A DNA stretch of 64,000 nucleotides from an uncultured Alphaproteobacteria bacterium (lineage in GTDB: Bacteria > Pseudomonadota > Alphaproteobacteria > HIMB59 > GCA-002718135). Under the pieces are notes generated by a model. That model saw only the letters and a program-made list of their open reading frames with translations, searched no databases and was not told where the DNA came from. Location: the NCBI GenBank assembly GCA_902602515.1, contig CACKRG010000002.1:51761-115760 (forward strand), written 5' to 3'. This document shows positions 44,507 to 54,455 of the stretch, piece after piece. Every line of letters starts with the position of its first letter. The first letter of the stretch is position 1. Both the position numbers and the translations under genes were made by a program.

Positions 44507-45382
44507 ATGATTAAAAAAGATGATCTTACTCGTATAGAAACATTAATCAATAATAAAAAAATTATATATAGCAATTTGTTGTCCGATTCTTTTGGAATAA
44601 ATTGTATTAAAATTATTACTGAAGATAAGAAAAAATATATTGTCAAATATTATAGGAAAAAAAATAGTAATTTTAATGCAATAAAATCAGAAGCAGATAA
44701 TTTATTATATTTTAATAATTTGAATCAAAAATATTTTCCTTTTGTTCATAATAAAAATAGTAATTATTTAATATTATCCTTTATTGATAATAATTCATTA
44801 CAACCTGATAAAATTGAGTATGATTTATTAAATGCAATTGTTTCAATTCATAAATTTAAAAAGAAATATTATGGATTCAATTTTGATACTCAAATTGGAG
44901 GTTTGAAACAAGACAATACAAAAAGCAAAAATTGGGTTGAATTCTATAGAGAAAAAAGGTTGGGATATATTTATAATTTAATAAACTCCTCATTACCAAT
45001 GGAAATATCAATCAATAGAAAAATTGAGATACTTTTAAAAAATTTAAATAACTTTATCCCTAGCAATCCTCAAGCCTCACTTCTTCACGGTGATCTTTGG
45101 GAGGGTAATATATTGTTTAAAAATAAAAAATTTGTTGGATTTATTGATCCGGGAACTTTTTATGGACATAATGAGTTAGAAATTGCTTATTTAACTTGGT
45201 TCAATCCAAATTTTATCAAAAATGGATTTTTTGATGAATATAATAACATAATAAATATTGATAAAGACTACAAAAATTATGAACCTATTTATCAGTTGTA
45301 CTATTCGTTACTCAATGTGTATTTATGGGATAGAAAATATATTGAGGATGTAGTAAGGCTTCTAAAAAAAATAAAACTTTAA
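44507..45382 (+). CDS. fructosamine/ketosamine-3-kinase family protein
   Basis: 291 residues with an aminoglycoside-phosphotransferase fold. The catalytic loop is LLHGDLWEGNILF and the metal-binding Asp follows in GFIDPGTFYGH, both specific for fructosamine kinases; WVEFYREKRL is a further family segment. Such enzymes phosphorylate glycated amines so that they decompose, repairing glycated proteins. There is no space for its own promoter upstream except inside the DUF3429 gene. Confidence 0.85.
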   Translation: MIKKDDLTRIETLINNKKIIYSNLLSDSFGINCIKIITEDKKKYIVKYYRKKNSNFNAIKSEADNLLYFNNLNQKYFPFVHNKNSNYLILSFIDNNSLQPDKIEYDLLNAIVSIHKFKKKYYGFNFDTQIGGLKQDNTKSKNWVEFYREKRLGYIYNLINSSLPMEISINRKIEILLKNLNNFIPSNPQASLLHGDLWEGNILFKNKKFVGFIDPGTFYGHNELEIAYLTWFNPNFIKNGFFDEYNNIINIDKDYKNYEPIYQLYYSLLNVYLWDRKYIEDVVRLLKKIKL

Positions 45383-45387
45383 TTTTA

Positions 45388-46440
45388 TTATACACATGGA
45401 TTGGGATCAGAAAGATGGATATTTTCAATTTCATCTAAAATTTCTTTTGAAAGTGTGACATTAATACTATCAATATTTTCTTTTAATTGATACATACTTG
45501 TTGCTCCAATAATATTACTTGTAACAAATGGCCTATCATTTACAAAAGAGTTAGCAAATAATGAAGGCGGTAATCCATGTTTTTTTGCTAAATTAAAATA
45601 TGCTTCAATTGCAATTTCACCTCTTTTCGTATGATGTCTATTAAATCGTCTAGGCCAAATAGTATATCTTGCATTCTTTGGTTTTTTGTTTCCAATATAC
45701 TTTCCACTTAGTCTGCCTCCAGCAAGTGGAGAATAAGCAAGTAAACCACAATTTTCTCTTATAGAAACTTCTGAATTTGCTACATCAAAAACTCGATTTA
45801 CCAAACTGTATACATTTTGAATTGATACCATTCTTGGTAAATTTTTTTCTTTAGAAAGCTGAAGAAATTTCATTACACCCCAGGGGGTTTCATTAGATAA
45901 TCCTACATGTCTTATTTTTCCAGCTTTAACTAATCGGTTAAGATTTTCTAAAACATCCTCAATAGCTGTCCATTCATCATGTGGATCATATTCAAAATCA
46001 AGGACTCCAAATTTTGGAACTTTTCTCTCTGGCCAGTGTAGTTGATATAAGTCAATATAATCTGTTTTTAATCGTTTAAGACTATTATTAATTGCTTCAT
46101 CCATATTTTTTCTATCGAATCCAAGATGTTTTGAGCCTTTTCTTATCCAGTGCAAATCATCTTCTGATTTTGAAGCTATTTTTGAAGCTAATATTATTTT
46201 ATCTCTATTTTTTCTTTTTTGCATCCAGTTGCCAACAATTTCTTCAGTTTTTCCATAAGTTTCCTTTCTTGGCATAACCGCGTATAATTCAGCTGTATCA
46301 AAAAAATTTATACCTCTTTCAAAAGCATAATCCATTTGCTCAAACCCCTCAACCTGTGAGTTTTGCTCGCCAAATGTCATGGTTCCTAGACAGATAACGC
46401 TTACATCAATATTTGTATTTCCTAATTTTCTATACTTCAT
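45388..46440 (-). CDS. aldo/keto reductase (Tas-like)
   Basis: 350 residues from ATG 46440 (MKYRKLGNTNIDVS), which is the family start; 11 upstream codons are open but not family-like. The catalytic tetrad is Asp48, Tyr53, Lys87 and His135 (FFDTAELY, LASK, LYQLHW). The loop AVMPRKETYGKTEEIVG is that of the Tas/YghZ branch. NADPH-dependent carbonyl reductase; the physiological substrate is unknown. Divergent from the Bax-inhibitor gene. Confidence 0.9.
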   Translation of the reverse strand: MKYRKLGNTNIDVSVICLGTMTFGEQNSQVEGFEQMDYAFERGINFFDTAELYAVMPRKETYGKTEEIVGNWMQKRKNRDKIILASKIASKSEDDLHWIRKGSKHLGFDRKNMDEAINNSLKRLKTDYIDLYQLHWPERKVPKFGVLDFEYDPHDEWTAIEDVLENLNRLVKAGKIRHVGLSNETPWGVMKFLQLSKEKNLPRMVSIQNVYSLVNRVFDVANSEVSIRENCGLLAYSPLAGGRLSGKYIGNKKPKNARYTIWPRRFNRHHTKRGEIAIEAYFNLAKKHGLPPSLFANSFVNDRPFVTSNIIGATSMYQLKENIDSINVTLSKEILDEIENIHLSDPNPCV

Positions 46441-46459
46441 ACTATTTTTATAAATTCCC

Positions 46460-46488
46460 TTGAAATTAAACAATTTATAGCGATATTA
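46460..46488 (+). promoter_or_regulatory. candidate promoter of the Bax-inhibitor-1 gene
   Basis: TTGAAA (46460-46465), a 17-nt spacer and ATATTA (46483-46488) lie 22 bp before the ATG at 46510; AAAGGAG is the ribosome binding site just before the ATG. Confidence 0.4.
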
Positions 46489-46509
46489 GTAAATATAAAA
46501 GGAGAATTT

Positions 46510-47262
46510 ATGGCTTTAGACTTTAATCAAAAATCGTTTACTAAAACCGTAGATCAAGCAGAAATTGATGAAGGCTTGCGAGCTTACATGCTTAAGGTCT
46601 ACAACTATATGACAATTGGTTTATTACTAACTGGTTTCATAGCTTATTTTTTTGGAAAAGCTTCCATAGTAACAAATGAAATGGGTCAGATAGTAGGTGT
46701 AACTCAAGTTGGGGCATTGCTTTTTGGCTCACCATTAAAATGGATAGTTATGTTAGCACCACTTGGATTTGTATTCTATTTAAGCGCACGAATTAACAAA
46801 ATGTCAGTATCTGCTGCTCAAATTACTTTTTGGCTATTCGCCAGTATTATGGGCCTTTCACTTGCATCAGTTTTTATTGAGTTCACTCAAACATCAATCG
46901 CAAGAGTTTTCTTTATTACCGCAGGAACATTCGGTGCAATGAGCCTGTATGGATATACTACCAAAAGAGATTTAACAAAATTAGGTGGGTTTTTGTTTAT
47001 GGGCCTTATAGGTATAATAATAGCTAGTATTGTAAATATTTTTATTGGCTCTTCAGCATTACAATTTGCTATTTCTGTAATAGGTGTTCTAGTTTTTGTT
47101 GGACTTACTGCATATGATACTCAAAATATAAAAAATATGTATTATAGCGGAGATAGCATTGAAGTTGGATCAAAAAAAGCTTTAATGGGTGCTTTGAAAT
47201 TATACTTAGACTTTATTAATCTTTTCATACTTTTATTACAATTATTTGGTCAAAGAAGATAA
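46510..47262 (+). CDS. Bax inhibitor-1/YccA family membrane protein
   Basis: 250 residues, seven membrane segments. The N-terminal LRAYMLKVYNYMTIGL and the C-terminal GLTAYDTQNIKNMY and ALKLYLDFINLFILLLQL are strongly conserved in the BI-1 family (YccA, YbhL). YccA modulates FtsH in E. coli; other members are pH-sensitive calcium leak channels. A good ribosome binding site (AAAGGAG) and a terminator mark a single-gene unit. Confidence 0.93.
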   Translation: MALDFNQKSFTKTVDQAEIDEGLRAYMLKVYNYMTIGLLLTGFIAYFFGKASIVTNEMGQIVGVTQVGALLFGSPLKWIVMLAPLGFVFYLSARINKMSVSAAQITFWLFASIMGLSLASVFIEFTQTSIARVFFITAGTFGAMSLYGYTTKRDLTKLGGFLFMGLIGIIIASIVNIFIGSSALQFAISVIGVLVFVGLTAYDTQNIKNMYYSGDSIEVGSKKALMGALKLYLDFINLFILLLQLFGQRR

Positions 47263-47275
47263 TTTTACTAATTCT

Positions 47276-47299
47276 AACCCAGTCACTTATGACTGGGTT
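47276..47299. terminator. hairpin at the convergent BI-1 / HemY-like junction
   Basis: AACCCAGTCA (47276-47285) pairs perfectly with TGACTGGGTT (47290-47299) around CTTA. The T tracts on both sides are weak. It contains the stop codon of the HemY-like gene on the minus strand, so one hairpin may serve both converging genes. Confidence 0.65.
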
Positions 47300-48594
47300 A
47301 TTTGTCTACTCAACAATTTTGTATTAGTTAAGACTAAAGAATTAAAATATCCAGAGTTAGACAAACTACTCCAGTTATCCTGAGACTGGTTTGTAATCTT
47401 GCAGGTCCATATTTTTTCTACATAAGCATTTTGGGATCTCATCATCCATGCATCACTTTTTTGTTTATCATTTTTGTCACCTAGTTCAATATCAGCCATA
47501 AATACACAAATTTCCTTGGATGGGTTTGATCCTATTAATCCTGTAATTTTGTCTCTAGCTAAATTCCAATCTTTTTTTTGTATTGCAAAAAAAATTAATA
47601 TTTTCTTTGACTCTTCATAGCTGCTGTTATTTTTGATAATTTGATAAATAAAATTTAGATCATCTAGTTTACTTTTTAATATTATATCTGTTAAAATAAG
47701 TCTAAGATCAGAACTAGGATTAGAATTCCAATATTTTCTAATCATCTTTTTCAATAGATATATATCATTAGTTTTAAGAATTATATCCAGATGCAATTTG
47801 ATATATGGTGTAAAATTTTGTTTAAAATTTATTGCTTTAATAATATTTTTTGAAGCCTCTTTTAAATCAACCTCAGATTTAATTTTTGCAATTTCGTATA
47901 AAGCTATAGATTTATTTTCATTATATAAATCCTTTTGTATAATTCTCTTTGAGTAAGCTTTATCAGAAATATTAATTAACTGGGTCCAATTTTTTGTTCT
48001 TGCAGCAATATAAACTAATGTATCATATAATTTTTCTATCTTTGGATTAAGATTAAATAATTTTTCACCGTAAAGAAAAGCATGATGATAATCTTCATTA
48101 ATTAAATTGTTTTCCATTAATCCTCTATATCCAAGTGCCTCAGTTTTTTTTGATTTTAACATGGTTTCGTAGACTTGATTGAGCTCAGATTTTTTTTTCT
48201 CTATTTTGTATACCTCTGACTTTAAAAGTAATGATAAAGATTGGTCATCTTTCAAATAATTAAGCATTTTTTTGTGAGATTTTATTGCATTTTGATTATC
48301 CTTATTTGCAACCGCAATCATAGCCTCAACAAAATAGAAATATCCTTTTTCAATTTTTTTATATTTATTTTTTAGAATATATTTATTTATTGAAAAACGT
48401 GATTTGAAAAACAAATATATTATAAGATAAAAAATTATTAAAATACTAATTAAAACTCCAGCAAATATATTTGATGAAAAAGAGTATTTATAATCATTTA
48501 TATCAAATGAAATAATAAAGGGGTTAGAAAATATTAAAGTCAATAAAAATAAAAGAGTTATAAACTGAATTAAAAAAAATATTAATCTATACAT
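47287..48594 (-). CDS. HemY-like TPR membrane protein
   Basis: 435 residues. Two N-terminal membrane helices (about 4-24 and 42-65) are followed by a long helical, TPR-like region. The gene order mic60-like then hemY-like, divergent from tsaD, is the alphaproteobacterial arrangement for the HemY-N domain protein; FYFVEAMIAVANKDNQNA and the C-terminal AWMMRSQNAYVEKIWTC fit that family. Despite the name it is not protoporphyrinogen oxidase. hemC and hemD, which normally precede it, are absent here. It overlaps the upstream gene by one base. Confidence 0.75.
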   Translation of the reverse strand: MYRLIFFLIQFITLLFLLTLIFSNPFIISFDINDYKYSFSSNIFAGVLISILIIFYLIIYLFFKSRFSINKYILKNKYKKIEKGYFYFVEAMIAVANKDNQNAIKSHKKMLNYLKDDQSLSLLLKSEVYKIEKKKSELNQVYETMLKSKKTEALGYRGLMENNLINEDYHHAFLYGEKLFNLNPKIEKLYDTLVYIAARTKNWTQLINISDKAYSKRIIQKDLYNENKSIALYEIAKIKSEVDLKEASKNIIKAINFKQNFTPYIKLHLDIILKTNDIYLLKKMIRKYWNSNPSSDLRLILTDIILKSKLDDLNFIYQIIKNNSSYEESKKILIFFAIQKKDWNLARDKITGLIGSNPSKEICVFMADIELGDKNDKQKSDAWMMRSQNAYVEKIWTCKITNQSQDNWSSLSNSGYFNSLVLTNTKLLSRQITQS

Positions 48595-49484
48595 TATTGC
48601 AAGCTAGTTAATTCCTTTTTAAAATTTAAATATTTTTCAATCTCAATTATAGATAAGGGGAAAATATTTTTATAACCCTCAATACTTTTTATAGTCTCAT
48701 TTACTTTTTGGATATTATTGTTTGCTAAGTTTAGATTAATTTCTTTAATTTTTAATAAAAAATCATTATTAATTCGGTTTTCAGAAGTAGGTGATACTTG
48801 TATAAATGGCAAAATAAATTTACTAAAAAAAGAATTTGGATTTTTGCTAATTGTTTTTTTAAGGTAAATTTTTACTTCTTGATCAAATTTATCTTTTACA
48901 TAGCTGTTACCTTTATAAGGTTTTACCTTAAGCAAAGAAATTTTTTCTATAGTTGCAAAATTATCATTACTTAATATTTTTTTTAAATATTCAAACTCAG
49001 ATTCAAAAGAAAGATTATTTTCATACTTTATCATTATTAAATCTAAAATGTCTCTTTTACCTTTTTCAGCTGAACTAATATTATTTTCTACTTTATTAAA
49101 GTTATTTTTAGATTCTATTTCTTTTAGATTTTTAATTTCAATTGATAACATGTTAAAATTTTTATTTAAAGCCTGAATACTTTCATTAATCACTAGAAGT
49201 TGATTGGGGTCATTTAGTTGTGAAAAATTTCTTATATTTTTATTAATTTCGTTTAGTGTATTTTTGTTTAAATCAATTTGATTCGATATTTCATTTATGA
49301 GATTGGAGTTTTTATTAATGTCTTTCTTGAGTTGTTCATCAATTGCAGCATTTTTATTATAGTCTAAGTGTTCACTTTGATAATTTTGATATAACAAATA
49401 CAAAGCTCCAATAAGACAAAATAATAAAATAAAGCTGAGAGCTGATTTAGAAAGTATGTGAAAATTCTCTAATAATTTTTTCAT
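48594..49484 (-). CDS. Mic60/mitofilin-like membrane protein
   Basis: 296 residues: one membrane helix (about 13-32), a long coiled coil (about 45-135) rich in Asn, Lys, Ile and Leu, and a C-terminal helical domain. This is the domain plan of alphaproteobacterial Mic60, whose mitochondrial relative shapes cristae junctions. Sequence similarity is weak because of compositional bias, so the call rests on architecture and on its place between the HemY-like gene and tsaD. Confidence 0.65.
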   Translation of the reverse strand: MKKLLENFHILSKSALSFILLFCLIGALYLLYQNYQSEHLDYNKNAAIDEQLKKDINKNSNLINEISNQIDLNKNTLNEINKNIRNFSQLNDPNQLLVINESIQALNKNFNMLSIEIKNLKEIESKNNFNKVENNISSAEKGKRDILDLIMIKYENNLSFESEFEYLKKILSNDNFATIEKISLLKVKPYKGNSYVKDKFDQEVKIYLKKTISKNPNSFFSKFILPFIQVSPTSENRINNDFLLKIKEINLNLANNNIQKVNETIKSIEGYKNIFPLSIIEIEKYLNFKKELTSLQ

Positions 49485-49545
49485 TTCTTTTTTTTAACAT
49501 TATTAGATTGTTGTTTCACAGAAGAAAATATTGTACGGGAATAAT

Positions 49546-50556
49546 ATGCTTGTTTTTGCTACAGAAACTTCGTGCGATGAAACCTCTATATGCATAATGG
49601 AAGATAGAAAAATTGTTGAACATCTAATTTTTTCTCAGGAAATACATAATAAACATGGTGGTGTAGTACCTGAATTAGCATCTCGTGAACATTTAATTAA
49701 ATTACAAGACATGTCAGAAAAACTACTTAGTAACTCCAATATCCAGCCTAAAAATATTGATGTTTTTGCAGCAACTTGTGGTCCTGGGTTAATTGGAAGT
49801 CTGCTTGTTGGGTCAACTTTCACAAAATCTTTAGCAATAAACTATAATAAACCATTTATAGCTATTAATCATTTGGAAGGACATGTTAAGTCTACAAGCT
49901 TTAATAATAATATTAAATATCCACAATTAGTTTTACTGTTAACAGGAGGTCACACTCAGATGTATTTAATGAATGAAGAAACTAATATAGAATTACTTGG
50001 TGAAAGTATGGATGATGCATTAGGGGAAGCATTTGATAAAATTGCAAAAATGCTTGGTCTAAATTATCCTGGAGGTCCAGAAATAGAAAAGCTAGCTAAA
50101 TATGGTGATGAAAATTATTTTGATTTACCAAAACCTTTAATAAATGATTCCAACTGTAATTTTTCGTTTTCTGGAATCAAAACATATATTAATTTATTAA
50201 TAAAAAAAAATAAATTAGAAGATAAATTTATAAAAAATCTCTCAGCATCTTTTCAAAAGACAATATCTGAAATAATAATTCATAAATTATTAAAAGGTAT
50301 AGAAAAATTAAATGATGATTATATTTCAATTAAATCAATCTCTATTGTTGGAGGTGTTGCAAATAATGAATATATAAAAAAAAAGCTAGAAAATATATTT
50401 GATTCTAAAAAAATTGATCTTTATTATCCTTTAAAAGAAATGAAGAATGATAATGCCGCAATGATTGCATGGGTTTGTATGCAAAATTACAAAACTGGTG
50501 ATAATGATATTTTATTTAAACCCAATCCAAGAATGTCTATTTTAAAAAATAAATGA
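49546..50556 (+). CDS. tsaD: tRNA t6A37 threonylcarbamoyltransferase TsaD
   Basis: 336 residues from ATG 49546 (MLVFATETSCDETS), the family start; an upstream TTG in frame is less likely. With TsaB and TsaE it installs t6A on tRNAs reading ANN codons; MtaB at 14122 later modifies the same base. Metal-binding histidines lie in INHLEGHV, with LVLLLTGGHTQ and the late KNDNAAMIAW. tsaB and tsaE are not in the window. Confidence 0.95.
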   Translation: MLVFATETSCDETSICIMEDRKIVEHLIFSQEIHNKHGGVVPELASREHLIKLQDMSEKLLSNSNIQPKNIDVFAATCGPGLIGSLLVGSTFTKSLAINYNKPFIAINHLEGHVKSTSFNNNIKYPQLVLLLTGGHTQMYLMNEETNIELLGESMDDALGEAFDKIAKMLGLNYPGGPEIEKLAKYGDENYFDLPKPLINDSNCNFSFSGIKTYINLLIKKNKLEDKFIKNLSASFQKTISEIIIHKLLKGIEKLNDDYISIKSISIVGGVANNEYIKKKLENIFDSKKIDLYYPLKEMKNDNAAMIAWVCMQNYKTGDNDILFKPNPRMSILKNK

Positions 50557-50578
50557 TTTCAAGAATATTTATAAATTA

Positions 50579-50983
50579 ATGAAATATTGGTTACTTAAAA
50601 CAGAACCTAATACTTGGTCTTGGGAGGATCATGTTAAGGAAGGCTCATCAATTTGGGATGGTGTTAGAAACTATCAAGCGAGAAACAATTTAAAAAATAT
50701 GAAGAAAAATGATTTATGTTTTTTTTATCATTCTGTTACCGAAAAAGCTATAGTTGGTATAGTTAAAGTAGTTAAAGAACATTATTTAGATCCTACAGAT
50801 AAAACCAAAAAATTTGTAGCTGTTGATGTAAAAATATTTAGTAAATTTAAAAATTCAGTTTCACTCGATCAGATAAAAAAGCATAAAATGCTTGAAAATA
50901 TGTCATTGATTAAACAGAGCAGATTATCAGTAATGCCAGTGACTAAAAAAGAGTGGAATATTATTATTAACATGTCAAAATAA
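50579..50983 (+). CDS. EVE domain protein
   Basis: 134 residues. MKYWLLKTEPNTWSWED at the start, IWDGVRNYQARNNL and FFYHSV are the hallmarks of EVE (thymocyte nuclear protein 1-like) proteins, which bind modified bases in DNA or RNA. It is a short stand-alone form. It lies 22 bp after tsaD and 1 bp before the sulfotransferase gene. Confidence 0.9.
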   Translation: MKYWLLKTEPNTWSWEDHVKEGSSIWDGVRNYQARNNLKNMKKNDLCFFYHSVTEKAIVGIVKVVKEHYLDPTDKTKKFVAVDVKIFSKFKNSVSLDQIKKHKMLENMSLIKQSRLSVMPVTKKEWNIIINMSK

Positions 50984-50984
50984 A

Positions 50985-51875
50985 ATGAAAAAACAGATTT
51001 TTTGGCTGGCATCATATCCAAAAAGTGGGAACACTCTTTTGAGATTTATTTTAATATCACTATTTTTTACAAAAGATGGAATTTTTAATTTTAAAAATTC
51101 TAAATATATTTCTCAATTTGAAAATACAATTAATATAATTAGAAATAAAAAAATATTTGGAAGTGATTTTGAAAATATAGGAAATATTAACATTTTTTAT
51201 AAATATATATTAGAGTTACAAAGTAAAGACTCTCTAGGATTTAAAGAGGATTTTATTTTTTTAAAAACACATTCAGGACTTTTTAAAATAAATGAAAATC
51301 CATTTACTGTAATTAATAATACAAGAGGAATTATCTATATTTTAAGAGATCCTAGAGATGTTAGTATATCTTGGAGTAAACATAATGGCGTAACTATAGA
51401 CAAAAGTATCGAGTTTATGAATAATGATTATTCTAACTACATGTGGCCAAGTTTAGCAAAAGATAAAAATTTATTTACAGAAAAAACTAATCCAAGAACT
51501 TTAATGAGTAGTTGGGAAAAAAATGTCTTATCATGGACATCTCTTAAGTGGGACGTACCAATATTGATACTTAAATATGAAGATTTAGTTTATGATAAGT
51601 TAAATACAGTAAAAAAAATTGTAGATTTTTTTAAGAATAATTATAATTTCAAATTTGATAATTTAAAAATAAAATTAAATAATATTATTAAATCAACTGA
51701 ATTTAAAATTTTAAAAAGATATGAAGAGAAAAATGGTTTTTTAGAGGCTACAGAGCACAATCAATTTTTTTCGGTTGGTAAAAAAAATCAATGGAAGAAA
51801 ATATTAAGTGAAAATCAAATTAAAAAGATTGAAGAAAAGTCAAAAGAATTAATGAATAAATATGATTATAAATAA
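50985..51875 (+). CDS. PAPS-dependent sulfotransferase family protein
   Basis: 296 residues. The 5'-phosphosulfate loop is YPKSGNT (11-17) and the 3'-phosphate motif is YILRDPRDVSISWSKH; the C-terminal FFSVGKKNQWKK matches the RxGxxGxWK-type segment of cytosolic sulfotransferases. It transfers sulfate from PAPS to an unknown acceptor. No PAPS synthesis genes are nearby. It sits between housekeeping genes and may be a later insertion. Confidence 0.85.
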   Translation: MKKQIFWLASYPKSGNTLLRFILISLFFTKDGIFNFKNSKYISQFENTINIIRNKKIFGSDFENIGNINIFYKYILELQSKDSLGFKEDFIFLKTHSGLFKINENPFTVINNTRGIIYILRDPRDVSISWSKHNGVTIDKSIEFMNNDYSNYMWPSLAKDKNLFTEKTNPRTLMSSWEKNVLSWTSLKWDVPILILKYEDLVYDKLNTVKKIVDFFKNNYNFKFDNLKIKLNNIIKSTEFKILKRYEEKNGFLEATEHNQFFSVGKKNQWKKILSENQIKKIEEKSKELMNKYDYK

Positions 51876-51914
51876 TATGTTGAAATTTTTATATTTAAGA
51901 ATTAGTCTACCATT

Positions 51915-53837
51915 ATGAAAATAAAAGATAATTGGATAAAAGAAAGTAAAATAGATAAAAGCAAATATTATGAGATGTATAAAGAGTCTTTAGAAGACAA
52001 TAATAATTTTTGGAAAAAAGAAGCAGAAAGAATAAATTGGTTTAAAAAATTTACAAAAGTCAAAGATTTTAAATACTCTAATAAAGATGTATATATTAAA
52101 TGGTTTGAAGATGGTAATTTAAATGTGGCCTATAATTGCATAGATAGGCATGCAGAAAAAAACCCAAGTGACATTGCAATTATCTGGGAAGGTGATGATC
52201 CTAATGATACAAAATTTATAACTTACAAAGATTTGTTAAATAATGTGTGTAAATTTGCAAACACACTTAAAAAATTAGGAGTAAAAAAAGGTGACAGAGT
52301 AACGATTTATTTAACTATGATTCCTGAGCTTGCATACGCAATGTTAGCCTGTGCTAGAATAGGTGCCATTCACTCTATAATTTTTGGAGGTTTCTCAGCA
52401 GAGTCTATTTCAGGAAGAATTAAAGACTGTGGTTCACAATTTATTATAACTGCTAATGAAGGAATTAGAGGGGGCAAAACAATTCCTTTAAAAAACACAG
52501 TTGATAATGCATTAGAATCTTGTCCGGATGTCAAAAAATGTTTGATTATAAAAAGAACTGAGTTGGATATAAATTTAACACAAAATAGAGATTTTTATTA
52601 CGACGAGATAAGTAATGGTATCGATGAATATTGTGAACCTGAAATAATGAGTGCTGAAGATCCTCTTTTTATCTTATATACATCAGGTTCAACAGGAAAA
52701 CCAAAAGGTGTAATGCATACATCTGGTGGATATATAGTTTATGCTTCTTTGACTCATGAATATATTTTTAATTATGAAAAAGGTGATATTTATTGGTGTA
52801 CAGCTGATATAGGTTGGATAACTGGTCACAGCTATATTATTTATGGTCCTTTAAGTAATGGGGCTACTACGTTAATGTTTGAAGGTGTGCCTAACTATCC
52901 TGATTTTTCCAGATTTTGGCAAATAATTGACAAACATAAAGTTAATATTTTTTATACTGCACCAACGGCTATTAGAGCATTGATGCGGGAAGGTGATGAA
53001 CATGTTAAAAAAACTAGTAGAGCGTCTCTAAAACTGCTTGGAACTGTTGGAGAACCAATAAATCCAGAAGCTTGGAAATGGTATTTTGAAATACCAGGAA
53101 ATTCTAATTGTCCTATAGTCGATACGTGGTGGCAAACAGAAACTGGTGGGATTTTAATTTCTCCACAATCAGGTGCAATTGAGCTAAAACCTGGTTCAGC
53201 TTCTAAACCATTTTTTGGAGTAGAACCTTGTATAGTTGATAAAAATGGGATCGAGTTAGAAGGTGAGTGTGAAGGGATGTTGTGTTTAAAAAGATCCTGG
53301 CCTGGTCAAATGAGAACTGTATATGGAGATCATAAAAGATTCATTGAAACTTATTTTTCTCAATTTAATGGAAAGTATTTTACTGGAGATGGATGTAGAA
53401 GAGATGCAGATGGTTACTATTGGATCACTGGAAGAGTTGATGATGTTATAATAGTTTCTGGACATAACCTTGGTACAGCAGAAATAGAAAGTGCATTTGT
53501 ATCTCATCCTAAAGTTGCTGAAGCAGCAGTAGTCGGATACCCACATGAAATTAAAGGTAATGGTTTATATTGTTATATTTCTCTAAATGTGGGTGAAAAA
53601 ATTTCAGATGAGTTAATTATTGATTTAAAAAAGACTATCCGTGAAAAAATTGGGCCAATTGCTACACCAGATTTTATTCATGTGTCTGCAGGATTACCAA
53701 AAACTAGATCAGGTAAAATTATGAGAAGAATTTTGAGAAAAATTGCATCAAATGATTTTGATAATTTAGGAGATACTACTACTCTAGCTGATCCAACAGT
53801 TGTTGATGATTTAATAAAAAACAGAAAAAATATTTAA
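51915..53837 (+). CDS. acs: acetyl-CoA synthetase
   Basis: 640 residues. It activates acetate to acetyl-CoA via acetyl-AMP. The AMP-binding P-loop [15 protein letters not shown], the WWQTETGG motif and the acetylation-target lysine in [10 protein letters not shown] are all present, with the N-terminal ACAS region. Full length. It abuts the convergent tdk gene without a gap. Confidence 0.95.
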   Translation: MKIKDNWIKESKIDKSKYYEMYKESLEDNNNFWKKEAERINWFKKFTKVKDFKYSNKDVYIKWFEDGNLNVAYNCIDRHAEKNPSDIAIIWEGDDPNDTKFITYKDLLNNVCKFANTLKKLGVKKGDRVTIYLTMIPELAYAMLACARIGAIHSIIFGGFSAESISGRIKDCGSQFIITANEGIRGGKTIPLKNTVDNALESCPDVKKCLIIKRTELDINLTQNRDFYYDEISNGIDEYCEPEIMSAEDPLFILYTSGSTGKPKGVMHTSGGYIVYASLTHEYIFNYEKGDIYWCTADIGWITGHSYIIYGPLSNGATTLMFEGVPNYPDFSRFWQIIDKHKVNIFYTAPTAIRALMREGDEHVKKTSRASLKLLGTVGEPINPEAWKWYFEIPGNSNCPIVDTWWQTETGGILISPQSGAIELKPGSASKPFFGVEPCIVDKNGIELEGECEGMLCLKRSWPGQMRTVYGDHKRFIETYFSQFNGKYFTGDGCRRDADGYYWITGRVDDVIIVSGHNLGTAEIESAFVSHPKVAEAAVVGYPHEIKGNGLYCYISLNVGEKISDELIIDLKKTIREKIGPIATPDFIHVSAGLPKTRSGKIMRRILRKIASNDFDNLGDTTTLADPTVVDDLIKNRKNI

Positions 53838-54389
53838 TTATCTTGGCTCCCAGTGTTTAAGACATCTAGGTTCATAGATATTTGCCGCACCAACTTGAGT
53901 TCTTTCTCCACCTACTTCTTTTCTATATGTTTTTGTAGCTTCAACTCCACAAACATTACAAAATCCATATATTTTTAGTATTTTATCTGAGAGACCTAAA
54001 AGCATTGATGAGGTTTCCCAGGGTTTTCCTCTTGAATCTTGATCAAGACCAGCACATACAACATCAATCCCTCTATTTAAAATAATTTCAATGTTCAATA
54101 ATGTATCTGAGGTATCCATAAATTGAATTTCATCTAAAAAAACCATATCTACATTTTTCTTTTCAAATTCAAATTTATTAAGTGCTGTTTTCCAATCTTT
54201 CATAGGATAACAATCATGGCTTAAATCATTATGAGTTATAATTTTTTCATTAGAGTATCTATTATCAATATTAGGTTTTATAACAATTATTTTCTTTTTT
54301 TGATGCTTTGCCCAAAGAATTCTTTTTAATAATTCACTAGTTTTACCAGCAAACATTGCTCCTACTATAGTTTCTAAGTTACCTCTCAT
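53838..54389 (-). CDS. tdk: thymidine kinase (type II)
   Basis: 183 residues. It phosphorylates thymidine for salvage. P-loop GAMFAGKT (10-17), catalytic Glu87 in LDEIQF, and the zinc lasso Cys144, Cys147, Cys176 and His179 are all visible; the thymidine-binding TYRKEVGGERTQVGA is intact. It lies alone on the minus strand between acs and rsmB. Confidence 0.94.
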   Translation of the reverse strand: MRGNLETIVGAMFAGKTSELLKRILWAKHQKKKIIVIKPNIDNRYSNEKIITHNDLSHDCYPMKDWKTALNKFEFEKKNVDMVFLDEIQFMDTSDTLLNIEIILNRGIDVVCAGLDQDSRGKPWETSSMLLGLSDKILKIYGFCNVCGVEATKTYRKEVGGERTQVGAANIYEPRCLKHWEPR

Positions 54390-54455
54390 AAATTAATTAT
54401 ATTATTGTGTATATTACATTTAAAATTAAAAGTAATTAAATACATAGATTTTATT

